64,000 bases of DNA from Hygrophila difformis (Eukaryota; Streptophyta; Magnoliopsida; Lamiales; Acanthaceae), in contig JAOANR010000006.1 of NCBI GenBank assembly GCA_030278955.1, positions 9,757,915 through 9,821,914 of the forward strand. Reading direction: 5' to 3'. A model generated the notes under the pieces. It was not told the DNA's origin. It did no database searches and saw nothing but the letters and a program-made list of their open reading frames with translations. Below, one piece after another: positions 11,451-23,281 of this stretch. The translations under genes and the position numbers were made by a program. The stretch's first letter is position 1, and each line of letters opens with the position of its first letter.

Positions 11451-12562
11451 ATGTATGAGAATGAAGGGGTAGGATGACTGACGATAATGTACTGTAAGAT
11501 TTGTAAATTCTTGGAGAGATTACTTGTTGCCCCTAAGCGGCTAATTAAGCACTGAGCCCTTCCAATGGGAAATAAGACAACTCCTATAACTAACAGATGG
11601 GTTTAAGAAGCAAAAGCTGCTTCATTTCGCCGCATCATGCATCTCTTTTTCTCTCTCTCGTTTCAATATTTACATAGTTTTAAGAGTAATACTTTTGTGC
11701 AGGATAGCGTGAATTGAGTAGTTGGTGCATAGGTGATGAGATATGCCCGGGCTGGGCCTTGTGCTTTCCCGATTGAGGTTGAGGCTGGGGATGGAGAGTA
11801 AATAAATGTAACATGTTCAAGATTTCTTTGAGGAAATTAAGGATAGGTGTTTATCTTGTTGAATATATGAACAAGGTTAGGTCAGGTTGTACTAATCAGA
11901 AATTCAGAAGGGACGAATTCAAAAAAATGTCTTGAGGCGTTATCTTGGACAAGGATAACGCCAAACTGATATCCAACATGTTGGGTTAATTGTTCAAATT
12001 AATTGTCTCGAGACAAAGAGAAAACATGAGTGGTATGAAATGAATTAGTTGAATACGTAAATGCAGGACCGAGTTGCCCTCACACAGCCACACTGTTACT
12101 TCATAAAGCTTTTAAAATTCTGCTGGACATGTTCTTAATAATTTGGTCGGAGATGAGTTTCTTTTGGTTTTGGATCTAATTCAAAGGTTCGTAGAACAAG
12201 AACATTATTGTTTTAGGTCTCAAGGGATTGTGTCGAATATTTTAAGGTCATGTTCGAATATCTTAACTATAACAGAATAATGTAAAGAATTCTGGAGTAC
12301 TCCGTATATGTGGATAGTCTTGGGGGACATTTGTCAAGCGTTCGTTACATCCCCTCTCAGTTATTCCCACGCGTATGCCCTACAGTTCCTACAACTACAC
12401 CCCCTTCCATTTCCCCTCATTCCTCATTCCTCAATATATATAAAATACTACTATAATAATAGTACTCATTTATCCCAAAATCCAATAAATAAAAACGGTA
12501 GTAGTATTTTAGGGCAGGCTTTGCACAAGAAAAACATTAGCAACTGCAGTCAGCAATCAACA
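11451..12562. other. Fibrillin 3' flank and LEA promoter
   Basis: There is no gene. The first 300 or so bases are a likely 3' UTR. A TATATATAAAATA box at about 12434-12446 lies roughly 120 bp before the LEA start codon and is a plausible TATA element. An ACGCGT hexamer near 12369 resembles a coupling element found near ABA-responsive promoters; that reading is weak. Confidence 0.4.
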
Positions 12563-12867
12563 ATGGAAGAAGCGGTGAAGATGGCAGCTTCAGCCAAGGC
12601 AGAAATGGACAAGGCCAAAGCCACTGTCCAAGAAAAGGTCCAACTTAATTCCTCCTTCCTTTGTTCACTCTCCACATTATGTTTTTTAACCAAAAATTAA
12701 ACATTTGCAACAAAAACACCACCACAATACAGGCCGAGAAGATGATGACCAGCGATCCCCAGCACAAGGAAACCGCTGAAACAAAGAAAGAAGAAAAGAT
12801 ACACGAGGCCAACCGCCAGAAGCATGAAGCCGGTGCGGTTGATGACACCATTCCACCAATAGGATAG
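12563..12867 (+). CDS. Short LEA_1 (group 4 LEA) protein
   Basis: Two exons (12563-12637 and 12733-12867) join in frame to 69 residues. The protein is almost all Ala, Glu, Lys, Met and Gln, has no cysteine or tryptophan, and follows the LEA_1 pattern: ASAKAEMDKAKATVQEKAEKM, then a DPxxKETAETKKEEKIHEA helix. LEA4-5 of Arabidopsis (At5g06760) has the same N-terminal domain and an intron at the same place (after the VQEK/LEEK residue). LEA_1 proteins are disordered in water and fold into helices on drying, protecting proteins and membranes under water deficit; expression is usually ABA-controlled. This copy lacks the Gly/His/Thr-rich tail that makes LEA4-5 about twice as long and ends in VDDTIPPIG, so it is a minimal family member. 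It is tail-to-tail with the KHZ gene, 329 bp apart. Confidence 0.85.
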
Positions 12868-13196
12868 CAGGCTATATTGAAGTATCCCATATCTCTAGAT
12901 TTCATCACTTTTTCTATCAAATAATATGTCATCTACTTAACCATCAGCAATTATTAACAAACTAATGTTAAATGAAGCACCCAACACCGACACATATGAT
13001 ATAAGATGAGAAATACTACAATAAACCAAGACAGATATTACCAACACCATCCGTAAAACAAAACACGAAACAAACCTCCAGCAATCAACTATATTTAAAA
13101 TCATTCATTCGCCTCGATATCTATCCTAACACTAAAAGAAATAACACAAGACAAAATTCCATCAGATAACAAAACACCGCTCTGGTGAATGATTGC

Positions 13197-14173
13197 TCAT
13201 ATACCTGTCTTCCGAAGCTCAGCTGCTCCGTGCGCAAAATGACATCTATCTCCAAAAGTGCACGAACCACTGGAGAACTTCTCACAAAGTTTCGTCTTGA
13301 AGTTGCTACCTGTACTTGAGCCACTATGGCCTCCACCGTGTCCTGCTTTGGCTGCACCCGCGCCACTTCCGGAACCAATTCTTATTATAATCTCTCGTAC
13401 CATGGCACTTGCCTCTTCGATTTGTTCGAATGTACCCTCCAGTTCAATGTTTCTAAGATTTGGATCCGTCTCGTGCTCCCGGACTGATAGCTTGGCTCCA
13501 GTTTGCCAGCAGATTTGTTTAGAGTTCGCTCCTCCTTTGCCAATGACGGCTCCTGCGAGGGAAGCATCCACACTGATCTTGGTAGTGGCTGATGCACCGA
13601 AACTGGCAACAGGCCCTGGGATTCGTGGCTCTGCTCGACCGCCAAAGTGACCGGGATGATGGCCACCAATTGCACGAGGATCTTCCTGGGGTGCTTGAAT
13701 CGGTCTTCCGAGCTCCCATTCCCCATGAGCAAAGTGGCACTTTTCGCCAAACTTGCAGCCTTCGGCAGTTTTGTATTTCGTACACATTTTCGTTTTGATG
13801 GCACCTGAAGCGGAACCATTCTGGGCTGGAAGTGATCCAGCTGCCAGTCTAGGGGTTGGAGCAGGGGGGAGGTTCATCATTTGGGCAACAGCATTGTAGC
13901 CACCAGGAACATGGTGTAGGAAGTGACAATTCTCACCAAATGGACAACCAGAAGTGCTGCACATGAAAAGGCCAAGCATAATAAATAAAAGCAACAAATA
14001 GTAAAAAAGTATCAGCAAGTTATAGGAGACTGATAGAAATTGTTGTCGGATCAAATTTGATGCAGGGATTTAGTTTGGTGAATTACACAATTACAACCTC
14101 CTAGCCCAAAAATAAACTCATTTGGAGCATTTGATCGACGGTCAAGACATACAGAAGCAACGTACTCCCAACA

Positions 14174-14216
<43 letters not shown>

Positions 14217-15826
14217 AGCAAAAACAGGGTGGAGACGACCTTTTTCCTGAGAGAACTCAAAAAGGATTCATTTCAAATTCCAATTGAATGATTTAATGTT
14301 GTTCATTTCATTGGCAAGTTCTAAGTCGGGCATGGCATAGGAAATCGATACCCAATTTACGCAATACTAATTACAAAATACTCTATTAGAATACATTTTC
14401 TCTAATCTCTCAAATTAATTTCGCCTTGAAGGCATTTTTTGAAATCATTCCGAACCAGACACTGGAAAGCATAAATAACAGCTTATAACATTTCAAATGG
14501 AGAAAAGTATCAAAGAACACAAGCGAAGTTAGTAACCAAACCCAGCCTATGTTATCAGACTTCAAATATTTCAAGTTTTTATTTAGAAATAGTTTCTTAA
14601 CAAACCGAGTTCCTAATCATTATAATGGAGATACAAATCCATAAATATGCTAAAAAAAATATGAAGATTCCAATATGCACAACTTGACAAAACTTTGAAC
14701 CCATGCAAAATTTGCTCTTGCATGTAGTGCCACGCATGTTCATATCCTAACTTCACACCTAAATATTAGAAACCTAAATAATACTAATCTCTATTCAGAC
14801 CAAATGGCTTTATACTACCGAAGTGATTGCCTAATTCTATGCACATCAAATCTCAAGATGCTGATATTACTAAAAAAATATAGATAAGAATCAATGGAGA
14901 AAGTCGATTCTAGTAACTTATTTTACGGTCCATGTAGCAATTCAGAATCACATTTGTCCAAAAAACACAAACTTTTTAAGAAAATTAAAACTTTTCAGAC
15001 TTAAAAATTGTAGCATTAGGCAAGTTGAGATTTGAACCTGAAAAACTTCGTGCATGGCTTTGATTTGCTTCCTATACCACTTGATAAGGAGTCGATTTCT
15101 GTTGCAAAGCATTGATTGCTTTTTCTCAGATTTAAGATCATTATTAACATTATTCATATAAATATAAATATCAACAGATAACACCTATACTTGCTGGTAC
15201 GAAATTCATTTGATACGGTGATTAATATTGTGTTACAAAATTTCAGACAATAAAAATTCAATCTTCATCATACATATTATACCAATATTCAGGTCACACC
15301 AAATTCTTAAACAAACAACTCCACTAAGACCACAATGGAAATCCCTAATGTGTTCTCTACACGACCCAAGCCCCACTGCTATTTCTTCTTAATCCACAAA
15401 AGGTAAAACACAGGACACCAGCTTCCAGCAAAACAATGAACAAACTAATTTGAATGCTTCAATAAAAGCTCAAGGAGAAGCAATTAAGCAATTAGTTCAC
15501 ACTGTGGAAGGAAAGACAGAATTTCCCATACTCCCTGAATTACAAATCTACGAATACCTTAGCTCCTGAACCAGCTGAATTACAAAAAACTCAATAGAAA
15601 CAACAATGAAGGAGAGGAGAGATAACCCACGCTTCACATGCAAATTCAGGTTAGGTAGCAGGCAATTACGACGACAATGAAATAATTTCTCAGGTGCGCA
15701 TACAAATGTCGAAGCAAATATATATAGATAGGGAAATTCAATTGAAGTGGTGGAAATATAACCTAGCTTAGATTTCTTGAAGGCGCCATTTGCAAATTCG
15801 CCTCTGCCCCTTTTGCGAGCGTCCAT
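13197..15826 (-). CDS. CCCH zinc-finger and KH-domain RNA-binding protein (KHZ type)
   Basis: Three exons read on the minus strand (15826-15763, 15098-15038, 13956-13197) join in frame to 294 residues. The first two exons are only 64 and 61 bases and are found from splice sites and family resemblance. Three CCCH fingers are visible: C37-x8-C46-x5-C52-x3-H56, C100-x8-C109-x5-C115-x3-H119 and C266-x7-C274-x5-C280-x3-H284. One KH domain lies at about 167-235 with GKGG at 181-184. Arabidopsis KHZ1 and KHZ2 have the same KH core between CCCH fingers, bind RNA, and act redundantly in flowering and senescence. The Arg/Lys-rich start (RKRGRG, KKSK) suits nuclear import. The middle finger and the Gly/His linker make it longer than my recollection of KHZ2. 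A (GA)17 repeat sits in intron 2. Confidence 0.88.
14179..14212 (+). repeat. (GA)17 microsatellite in KHZ intron 2
   Basis: This is a pure GA dinucleotide run of 17 units. On the transcribed strand it reads as CT repeats inside the 1.08-kb second intron. It is likely length-polymorphic. Confidence 0.85.
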
Positions 15827-16470
15827 TACAAATGGCGAAAAAGTGTATGAATTAGAGCGAGGAGGAGCAGGAAAATTGAGAGATGAATTGGTCGACCCTA
15901 GCCGGCGAGTCCCGGTCCACGGAACACAGAGGCACAACTAGGGTTTTCTCTCGAAGCACGGGAAGGGAAGAGATGAATGAAGCAGCCGCACAGCGCAGAA
16001 ACCCCAAAAGGGAAACCAATTTTCTCCTACAAATATTGATGTGAATATCGAATCTAATGGACTATATGTAATTTATGCTATTACAGAATGTTGACCTCAT
16101 CATGCTCTGGTTGCTTGCTTAATTCATTACCACTCAAATCTAATTATTGGTGGTATTATTTAATTATACTACTAATTATTGTATTTAATAAAATAATATA
16201 GGATACAACTAAAATATAATTACTGTAACACATTTTCGGTACTTCAATTTAAAATTAAAATTAATTCACCAAAAAAATTAAATTTAAATTTTGTATTACT
16301 TTCGCTATATATACTTCTATCCATATAGGTGAAATGATTTAATAATTTAAATAAAATATGTTGGTGATACTAAAAAAAAAGACCCGCTCCTAATTTTTTT
16401 AACCATTTAACCTTCTTTTCCCTTTCAATTTCCAACATTTAACTATGGAAGCATTTAATAAATTTTATAG
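15827..16470. other. KHZ promoter side, AT-rich spacer
   Basis: The KHZ 5' UTR probably occupies the first 150 bases (reading leftwards). Beyond about 16030 the DNA turns strongly AT-rich. I see no gene or intact transposon here. Confidence 0.4.
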
Positions 16471-17311
16471 GAAAAATGTATCATTAGTCATTCTTCTTTA
16501 CCAAAAATTCAAAATGGTTCTTTTTTTTTTTAATTTTTTGCCCTTATTGGTTCTCTACCTTTATCATTAATGTCCAAAATATTACTTAATCTAATTCATA
16601 AATTAATTATGTCCACATGGAATATTTAAAATTTAACTATATATATATATTTTTTTGATGAGAATTTAACTATATATATGGAATGCCAAATCATAAATAT
16701 TAGTGAAAAAATAAAATCTATAAACATAAAATGAAAATTAATTAAATTAAATAATTAAATGAAATAATTAAATTTAAAGACGAATAAAATATGTGATATA
16801 AAATTAATTTAAAGACGAATAAAATATGTGATATAAAATTAATTAAAATAATTATTTAAATTAAAAGTTAATATATAAAGATCAAAATGCATTAAATAAT
16901 TATTTAGATTAATTGATATCTAATAAATTCAGATTTAATTTATTTATTTGAATTTGGATTAATTTATATACTAATTTTAAATTTAAATATTTCTTTTAAC
17001 TAATTTTATATTACATTTTTATTTAATTTATAAATTTAGGTATTTAATTTAATATTATTCTAATTAAATTTTTGAATTTAATATTTATTTTAATTAATTT
17101 TTATTTTATTATTTCACTGATATTTCTTATTTGGCATGCCATATGTATAGTTAAATTTTAAACATTTTATTTGGACATAATTAAGAAATTAATTAGATCA
17201 AAATACATGTTTAGTAAAATAAAGGACTATTTTGGACATTAATAGTAAAGGTAGAAAAAGCACCATTTTGGATTTTTGGTAAAAAAAAATGACTCATTGA
17301 TACATTTTTTC
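16471..17311. mobile_element. Foldback / MULE-like non-autonomous element
   Basis: The left arm (16471 to about 16702) and right arm (about 17121-17311) are inverted copies. Both ends read AAAATGTATCA, then a GTCATT segment, TTTACCAAAAAT, CAAAATGGT, AATGTCCAAAATA and TTAATTATGTCCA in the same order. Nearly matching 10-mers AAATTTTATA (16460-16469) and AAATTTTCTA (17312-17321) flank it, consistent with a 9-10 bp Mutator-type target duplication carrying one mismatch. The 420-bp centre is extremely AT-rich and non-coding, with a 35-bp direct repeat. Confidence 0.65.
16773..16842 (+). repeat. 35-bp tandem duplication
   Basis: A 35-base unit beginning TTTAAAGACGAATAAAATAT occurs twice in direct succession without visible differences, inside the AT-rich centre of the foldback element. 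It is probably a recent replication slippage product. Confidence 0.8.
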
Positions 17312-18592
17312 AAATTTTCTATCTAACAAATAATCCACCTTTTATTATACGAGTTAAGTATTATATTAGATTATGATGAATTACAATAATTTAACAAAGA
17401 TGAAGCAAAGTAGGCCAAGAAAGGTGCTCGTTCGGGCTTCCCCGAATAATGTTGATGACATGGCGGGCATTTGATTTCTCTGCCATAAGTTAACGCGTTT
17501 TCTTTCTTTCTTTTATTTTCGCTCATGCTTGTGAGTGTTACGTTCATCCAGAAAGAAAAGGAAACAAAAAAAAAAAAAAAAAGATGAAGCAAGTATAAGA
17601 TAAATTAAAGGAAAAATGGTGGTGGAACTCAGCTTAAGTATAAAGGGAAATCAATTATTATTATTTGCATAAAATTAAAATATAAAAAAGTAAAAATAAA
17701 TTAATTGAGTGGTAATTGGGTGTAATCCATAGGAATGAATTGCCCAAATTTATAGGTATCTTGTGTATGGATAAATTCATCAATTAATTTATTAATGTAA
17801 TTTTAAGGAAGGGAATGAATACAGAATACAGGGTGTAATTATTAGCTGGGTTGAGTTAATGTTTGTTTTCATTGGTTGGGTCTTTGTATGAATTTAACCC
17901 ATTCAATAACAGGAAGCCCAACCCACGTAAAGTGAACATGAAGCCCAACCCAATAGAGGCAAATCCGTCCAGCCCAAGGGAAGCACCACACACCTTTCAC
18001 TCTCACATCACAAGTCCCAGCGACACTTCCAAAGCATTCCAACCAACATATTGAATTTTGTTACAGGCGCAGGGCAGCTGCTGCATAGTTCGTATCGAAG
18101 CTCACATATTTATACCCTACGAGCCAATCACTACTCCTCGCAGTACATACATTTCAAGAAGCCCCCTTGCGGAGGAAGCCGCTCCTATTCGTTCCCGAAG
18201 CCTTTCAACGAAGGTAGGTTTCCGATCGCAGCATTGTCTTTATCTCTAATAACATTGACAGTGTTCTACAACGGAGCTTGATCTGGTCTTCTCGCTGCTT
18301 GTTTCTATTCGTAGGCTTTGTCCTTGTGATTCCTTGTTTAATGTCTCTAGACTGCAGCCATTTCTGTGATGCAATGATTGTTTTTCTTTGCCAAGTTTGT
18401 GCTGTTAGTTTCAGCATTTCTGCGTCGATGCTGTTGTGTGGATGAACCTTTATCTGCGATTCTGATCTTGCTTTCCTTTTGGTTTCTTATGTGGCTTTAT
18501 GTCTGATTTTATGTTCTTTTTGTGTGACTGCGTTGAATTCCGCTTATGTTCTTGTACGATTGAATGTTCAGCGTTATCTTAGTTAGAAGGAT
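17312..18592 (+). other. Promoter and 5' UTR of the enoyl-ACP reductase gene
   Basis: There is no coding sequence. Several GCCCAAC/GCCCA motifs cluster at 17910-17975, like the GGCCCA/site II elements of plant housekeeping promoters. An AAG|GTAGGT donor at 18214 and a TTCAG acceptor ending at 18571 define a probable 358-bp 5' UTR intron, leaving 21 bases of leader before the ATG. Leader introns are common in plant fatty-acid synthesis genes. The intron is inferred from splice signals only. Confidence 0.5.
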
Positions 18593-21331
18593 ATGGCTGC
18601 AAGTATAACTCCTGGCGGCTCACACGTTTTGGCACCAAAGCCTTGCCTTTCCTCGTCTCGTAAAATCTCAAGATCAAGTGTAGCATATTTTGCTAAAGAT
18701 ACGAGAGGGGCATCTTCGACTAAGCTTGAGAACTCATCGTTCTTGCCTACAACACGTCCTTTTGCCCAAAGCTATGACGGAAATCTTTCAAAATTACGAA
18801 GCAATGCGGTGAAAGCCATGTCAGGATCACCTGATACACAGCCGTTGCCGGGATTGCCCATTGATCTCAGAGGTTGGTACTTCCCCTGATGTGCATTCAT
18901 GTTATTTGCTGCTGCAGTGCTTATGTTGCAATTCTTTTCCATTCTTGTTTTGTGGAGATGAATTGTATAAGCGAGTAAATGATTTGCATCTTATGAAAGC
19001 TCGAAAAATATGGCAACATATATTAATGGTGTATTGGTGTGTATTGCGTTGGCTATAGGGAAGAGGGCGTTTATTGCTGGTATAGCTGATGATAATGGAT
19101 ATGGATGGGCAATAGCAAAAGCTCTTGCTGCTGCAGGTGCTGAAATTCTCGTTGGCACTTGGGTTCCTGTATGTAGATGTCTTCATACGCTATCAATATT
19201 AGTTTCTCTATCTCAAGTTATATGTCTTATACTAATAACTATGTAATCCATCAGGCACTAAATATCTTTGAGACCAGCTTACGGCGTGGAAAGTTCCATG
19301 AATCACAAGTGTAAGTATTTGTGCTTGACAGTTCTACTTGTTTTGATCTGGCTTGTCTATACACTACTCATTTTTGGATTGCAGGCTGCCTGACGGTTCT
19401 TTGATGAAAATTACAAAAGTATACCCATTGGATGCAGTTTATGACTGTCCTGAGGATGTTCCTGAAGATGTAAGAAGCTTTTCCATTACATTTTCCAAGT
19501 TAAACTACGTGTTTCTCGTGCCTAAATTTGTTTATGCATGATGCAGGTCAAAACAAACAAACGCTATTCTGGATCCTCGAATTGGACAGTGAAGGTCTTA
19601 GCTTAAAACCGCCTCCAATTTACTTTTCATCTTTTTTTTTTCCATTTCATTTTTTTCCTTTCTACATATTGCCTGTTCTCAGCGATCTTTTGGAAGATCT
19701 GAGAGTAGCCCAGGATTTCCATGTTCTTCTCACTTGAAATGGCACACCAAAAATTGTTGATGAAGTGGACAAAAATGGTTACAGTATTTTAAACTAGATT
19801 CTCAAACTGTCTGATCATATTTCTGCACACAATACCATTTGTCATTTGCTTCCCTAATTAGTTGTGCATATTGAAACTTATGTTGCAGAGTGTGGCAATT
19901 TCTTGCAGGAAGTTGCTGAAACAGTGAAACAGGATTTTGGCACAATTGACATTCTTGTGCATTCACTTGCTAATGGTCCAGAGGTATTATTTACATAACA
20001 ACTTTTTACTTCTTTGTTATTCTTGTGTAGTTCCGGAATAACCATTTTTCCATATTCTGTGTGACCTTCACATATATGTAGGTTAGTAAGCCGCTCATTG
20101 AGACATCAAGACATGGGTATCTTGCTGCTATCTCTGCATCAAGTTATTCTTTCATTTCTCTTCTCAAACATTTTCTTCCGATCATGAATCCAGGTTGGCA
20201 TTGTTTATGGATAATGTTTTTTGCATGTTTCATGATTTGAATTAGTTTAAATTGTCTCGTAAACCTCCATTTTGCAATACTTCTTCCATTTGGTTATCAG
20301 GTGGCGCCACAATTTCCTTAACATACATGGCATCTGAGAGGATTATACCAGGGTACAGTTTCCTTAATTTTTGGAGTGGGTTATAATCCGACACCCTTTC
20401 TATGAGGGATTACTTATATCTATTCTGCAGATATGGAGGTGGCATGAGTTCCGCAAAAACTGCCCTCGAGAGTGACACCAGGGTTTGTCCTTGTACCTTG
20501 TTTTTATCTTGTTTTACTGGTCTTGCATTGCTTGTTGATCTCTTAAGAACTTTCCACCTGGTTCAGGTGCTTGCCTTTGAAGCTGGACGGAAGCATGGTA
20601 TCAGGGTCAATACCATATCTGCAGGTATTGTATATCACAGTTTTTATTGATTGTAGTGCTCTGCCTAAATGAATCCATTTATGCGTCACATTGATCACCA
20701 GATGGTTCTTGTCAAACTTTCACTGGTGTATAAATGTTGATCATACCTGATAAAATTTGTATTTGGGGTAAAGTTGCAGTTCTTCAATTACTAAAAAAGA
20801 GAAGTTAACTCAATTAACTCCCTATGTGTAACACATCATTAATAATCTGCACTGTTGTTATTCAGGGCCGTTACGAAGCCGTGCTGCAAAAGCTATTGGT
20901 TTTATTGACATGATGATCGACTACTCATTGGAAAATGCTCCCCTGCAGAAGGAGCTTAATGCAGGTGAATTACTTTCTTATACTAATTGTGTCTGACGTT
21001 TTTGAAACTTAAAACAGTGAAGTTAGTAGTAGTACTTGGTAATTGGTGTTGGTTGTGCTGGGATAACAATTACAGTGTTTGTTTGTGCTTTGTTATTAAT
21101 CATATTGAAGTAATATATATTTATTTATGTGATACAAATGGAAAAGATGAGGTTGGGAATGTAGCTGCTTTCCTGGCGTCCCCACTGGCATCTGCTATCA
21201 CTGGTTCTATCGTCTATGTTGACAACGGTCTTAATGCGATGGGAGTTGGTGTTGATAGCCCAGCATTCAGCAATCTTGACGTTCCTAAAGCCCCCAAGAA
21301 TGTTTATGTTGAGGCGGGGGCTGTTGCTTAG
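18593..21331 (+). CDS. MOD1: Enoyl-[acyl-carrier-protein] reductase (NADH), chloroplastic
   Basis: Twelve exons (18593-18872, 19059-19168, 19255-19310, 19385-19469, 19547-19594, 19909-19983, 20082-20193, 20301-20352, 20431-20482, 20567-20624, 20866-20964, 21147-21331) join in frame to 403 residues. The enzyme performs the last reduction of each plastid type II fatty-acid cycle, turning trans-2-enoyl-ACP into acyl-ACP with NADH. The first 75 or so residues are a Ser/Arg-rich transit peptide. The Rossmann nucleotide site is [14 protein letters not shown] from about residue 101, and the catalytic pair is Tyr274 and Lys282 in [24 protein letters not shown] and the SPLASAITG end match plant FabI. 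The last acceptor follows GAAAAG, giving ELNADEVGN as in other plants. Nothing is missing, so it should be active. In Arabidopsis this is MOD1/ENR1, a single essential gene. Confidence 0.95.
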
Positions 21332-21496
21332 GAATTTTGACCATCCTCGAATAAATTGTTGGATCCTGTTTTCATTGCTGCCTCCCCAAGGTTAGTTGGT
21401 GTTTTCTCAATGCCGGATGAACATCTTTCTCATTTAACTTAACTGGAACTATTTCTTATTCTCAGACAGTGGAGACTAGAATGCCTCTGAAATTGG

Positions 21497-21528
<32 letters not shown>

Positions 21529-22714
21529 TCAAAACGTCGTGAATGTTTGGGACATAGATTAGGAGCCAACCAAGGAAAAAACATTAAAAGGTCACAATTC
21601 CTCAGGCATATGCATTTACAGCTGATTGTCCATCATGAATAGGTTTTGCTACGGAAGGAGCAGTAATTTACTGTAAATTATGTCATGATCACCGATCCAT
21701 ACTTAAAACAAATTGAAAACAGAATTTTCAATTTTATAATTTCTATAATTGGGTAAGAGTTAAAATATTACTCCGTATTTATCAGCTTTAACTTAACAAG
21801 CAGATGAAATATTGAATTCGCGGCCAATCAAACGTCTGGTTGTCAAGAAAAGGTCCGCGACACGATATGTGTAAGGATCCTTTTTTAAAATATAACAAGG
21901 GATGGATGGATAATTTATGCAGCCCATATTTACCTATGATAAACCTTTGCCCCAAAAGTTTTTGTTGTCTGAATGGCTTTTTCAATGAATGTTTGTTCAC
22001 AAAACTCTGTAAAAATGGACAATAGAGCAATAAGGAACAGCACTGTATGAGCAATGAGGCTTGGAGGCACAAATGAACAGACTTCGGATAGATTGTGTAG
22101 AGTTGTGTGGAAAGCGAAAAAGTGGAAACAAGGCATTACACACTATGATAGGGTGCCACGAGAGGTTTAATTGCTAGGTTTGTGATTATGGAGAAGACAT
22201 TGTGCATCTCATATTTTGTTGAACTTAAATGCCCATTAATATTACAGCCTCTGCAATATAAGTACTATATGAGAATCATGGGCTGGCATCTTGGATTAGG
22301 CTTATCAAACTTTTGGGATAGCCTGTAGAAGAAGAAGAATAAAGACTGTTCCCACCCCCGCATTCTGTCTTCATCAACAATGGTACCCAAAAAAAAAAAA
22401 AAAAAAAGAGGAGGAAAGAGAAAACCCTTTAGCAGGCTATTATTTGCGATGTCACAATTCACAAACCCTTGTACAAGCATATCTAAGTAGTAGTATTATC
22501 CAATTCCCTGATATATGAACGTATTGAATTTATTATTTAATCCAAAACCGGAACTAATAGTATCAAGTAACATTAAATGGGTGGAAGTTCTAAATTATTT
22601 GGATTACTAAATGTTTATTAAATAATTATTTACTCTCATCCAAAAAAAAAATTAAATTATTTACTCGATTTTAGCTCTTTCCAGAAATACAAATTCTAAT
22701 GTAGACTGTTTTTT
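21332..22714. other. Enoyl-ACP reductase 3' flank and spacer
   Basis: The first 250 or so bases are a probable 3' UTR. A (TAT)n microsatellite lies at 21499-21529 and a 20-A run near 22388-22407. I recognise no gene or complete mobile element in the rest. Confidence 0.4.
21499..21529 (+). repeat. (TAT)n microsatellite
   Basis: About ten uninterrupted TAT/ATT units lie just past the enoyl-ACP reductase gene. It is likely polymorphic. Confidence 0.8.
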
Positions 22715-22964
22715 AAAAGATTGTTACGGACACACCAACACCATGCACGCAGTCCAATGACATTCTAAATCATTAATAACTCAAATTCGGTACAAGTAAA
22801 AATTCTAAAAGTTCGATATCTAAAAACTACACGACGAGACGAATCTAACAAGATCCCACTTAATTATATTATAACTTGTATAACAATGATAAAATTTTAA
22901 GTTAAATTGTCTGTGTGAATAATATTTCTCAAACAAATGTTGCAATTAAAAATAAACGGAGGAG
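22715..22964. mobile_element. Degenerate Stowaway-type MITE
   Basis: The right end AACGGAGGAG before TA is a Stowaway terminus. The body contains the family core in reverse orientation (GACGAATCTAACAAGATCCC and AATAACTCAAATTCGGTAC). The left terminus has decayed, so the start is approximate. Confidence 0.6.
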
Positions 22965-23281
22965 TATAATTTTATTCAATTTTATGATTGTGAGAAACTG
23001 AGAATTGAGACCCTATCTATAAAAACACAAGAAAAAAACCGTATGTTTTGTCACACGTCAATTTGGAAAAATATCCATTTCACAACATAGAACAGGCCCA
23101 AACTATAATAAGCCCATAAAATCAATCTTACCAAATGTATATGAATTGGACCTGTCAACTGTCATCTCATCTAGCTTTAAATATCTAGGGAAAACAAGGG
23201 CCCAGACCCATCAATAAATATTTATTCCAGTCAAAGCCCCACTCTTTAAATCCTTATAGTTTAGGCCCCATAGATTAAGAA

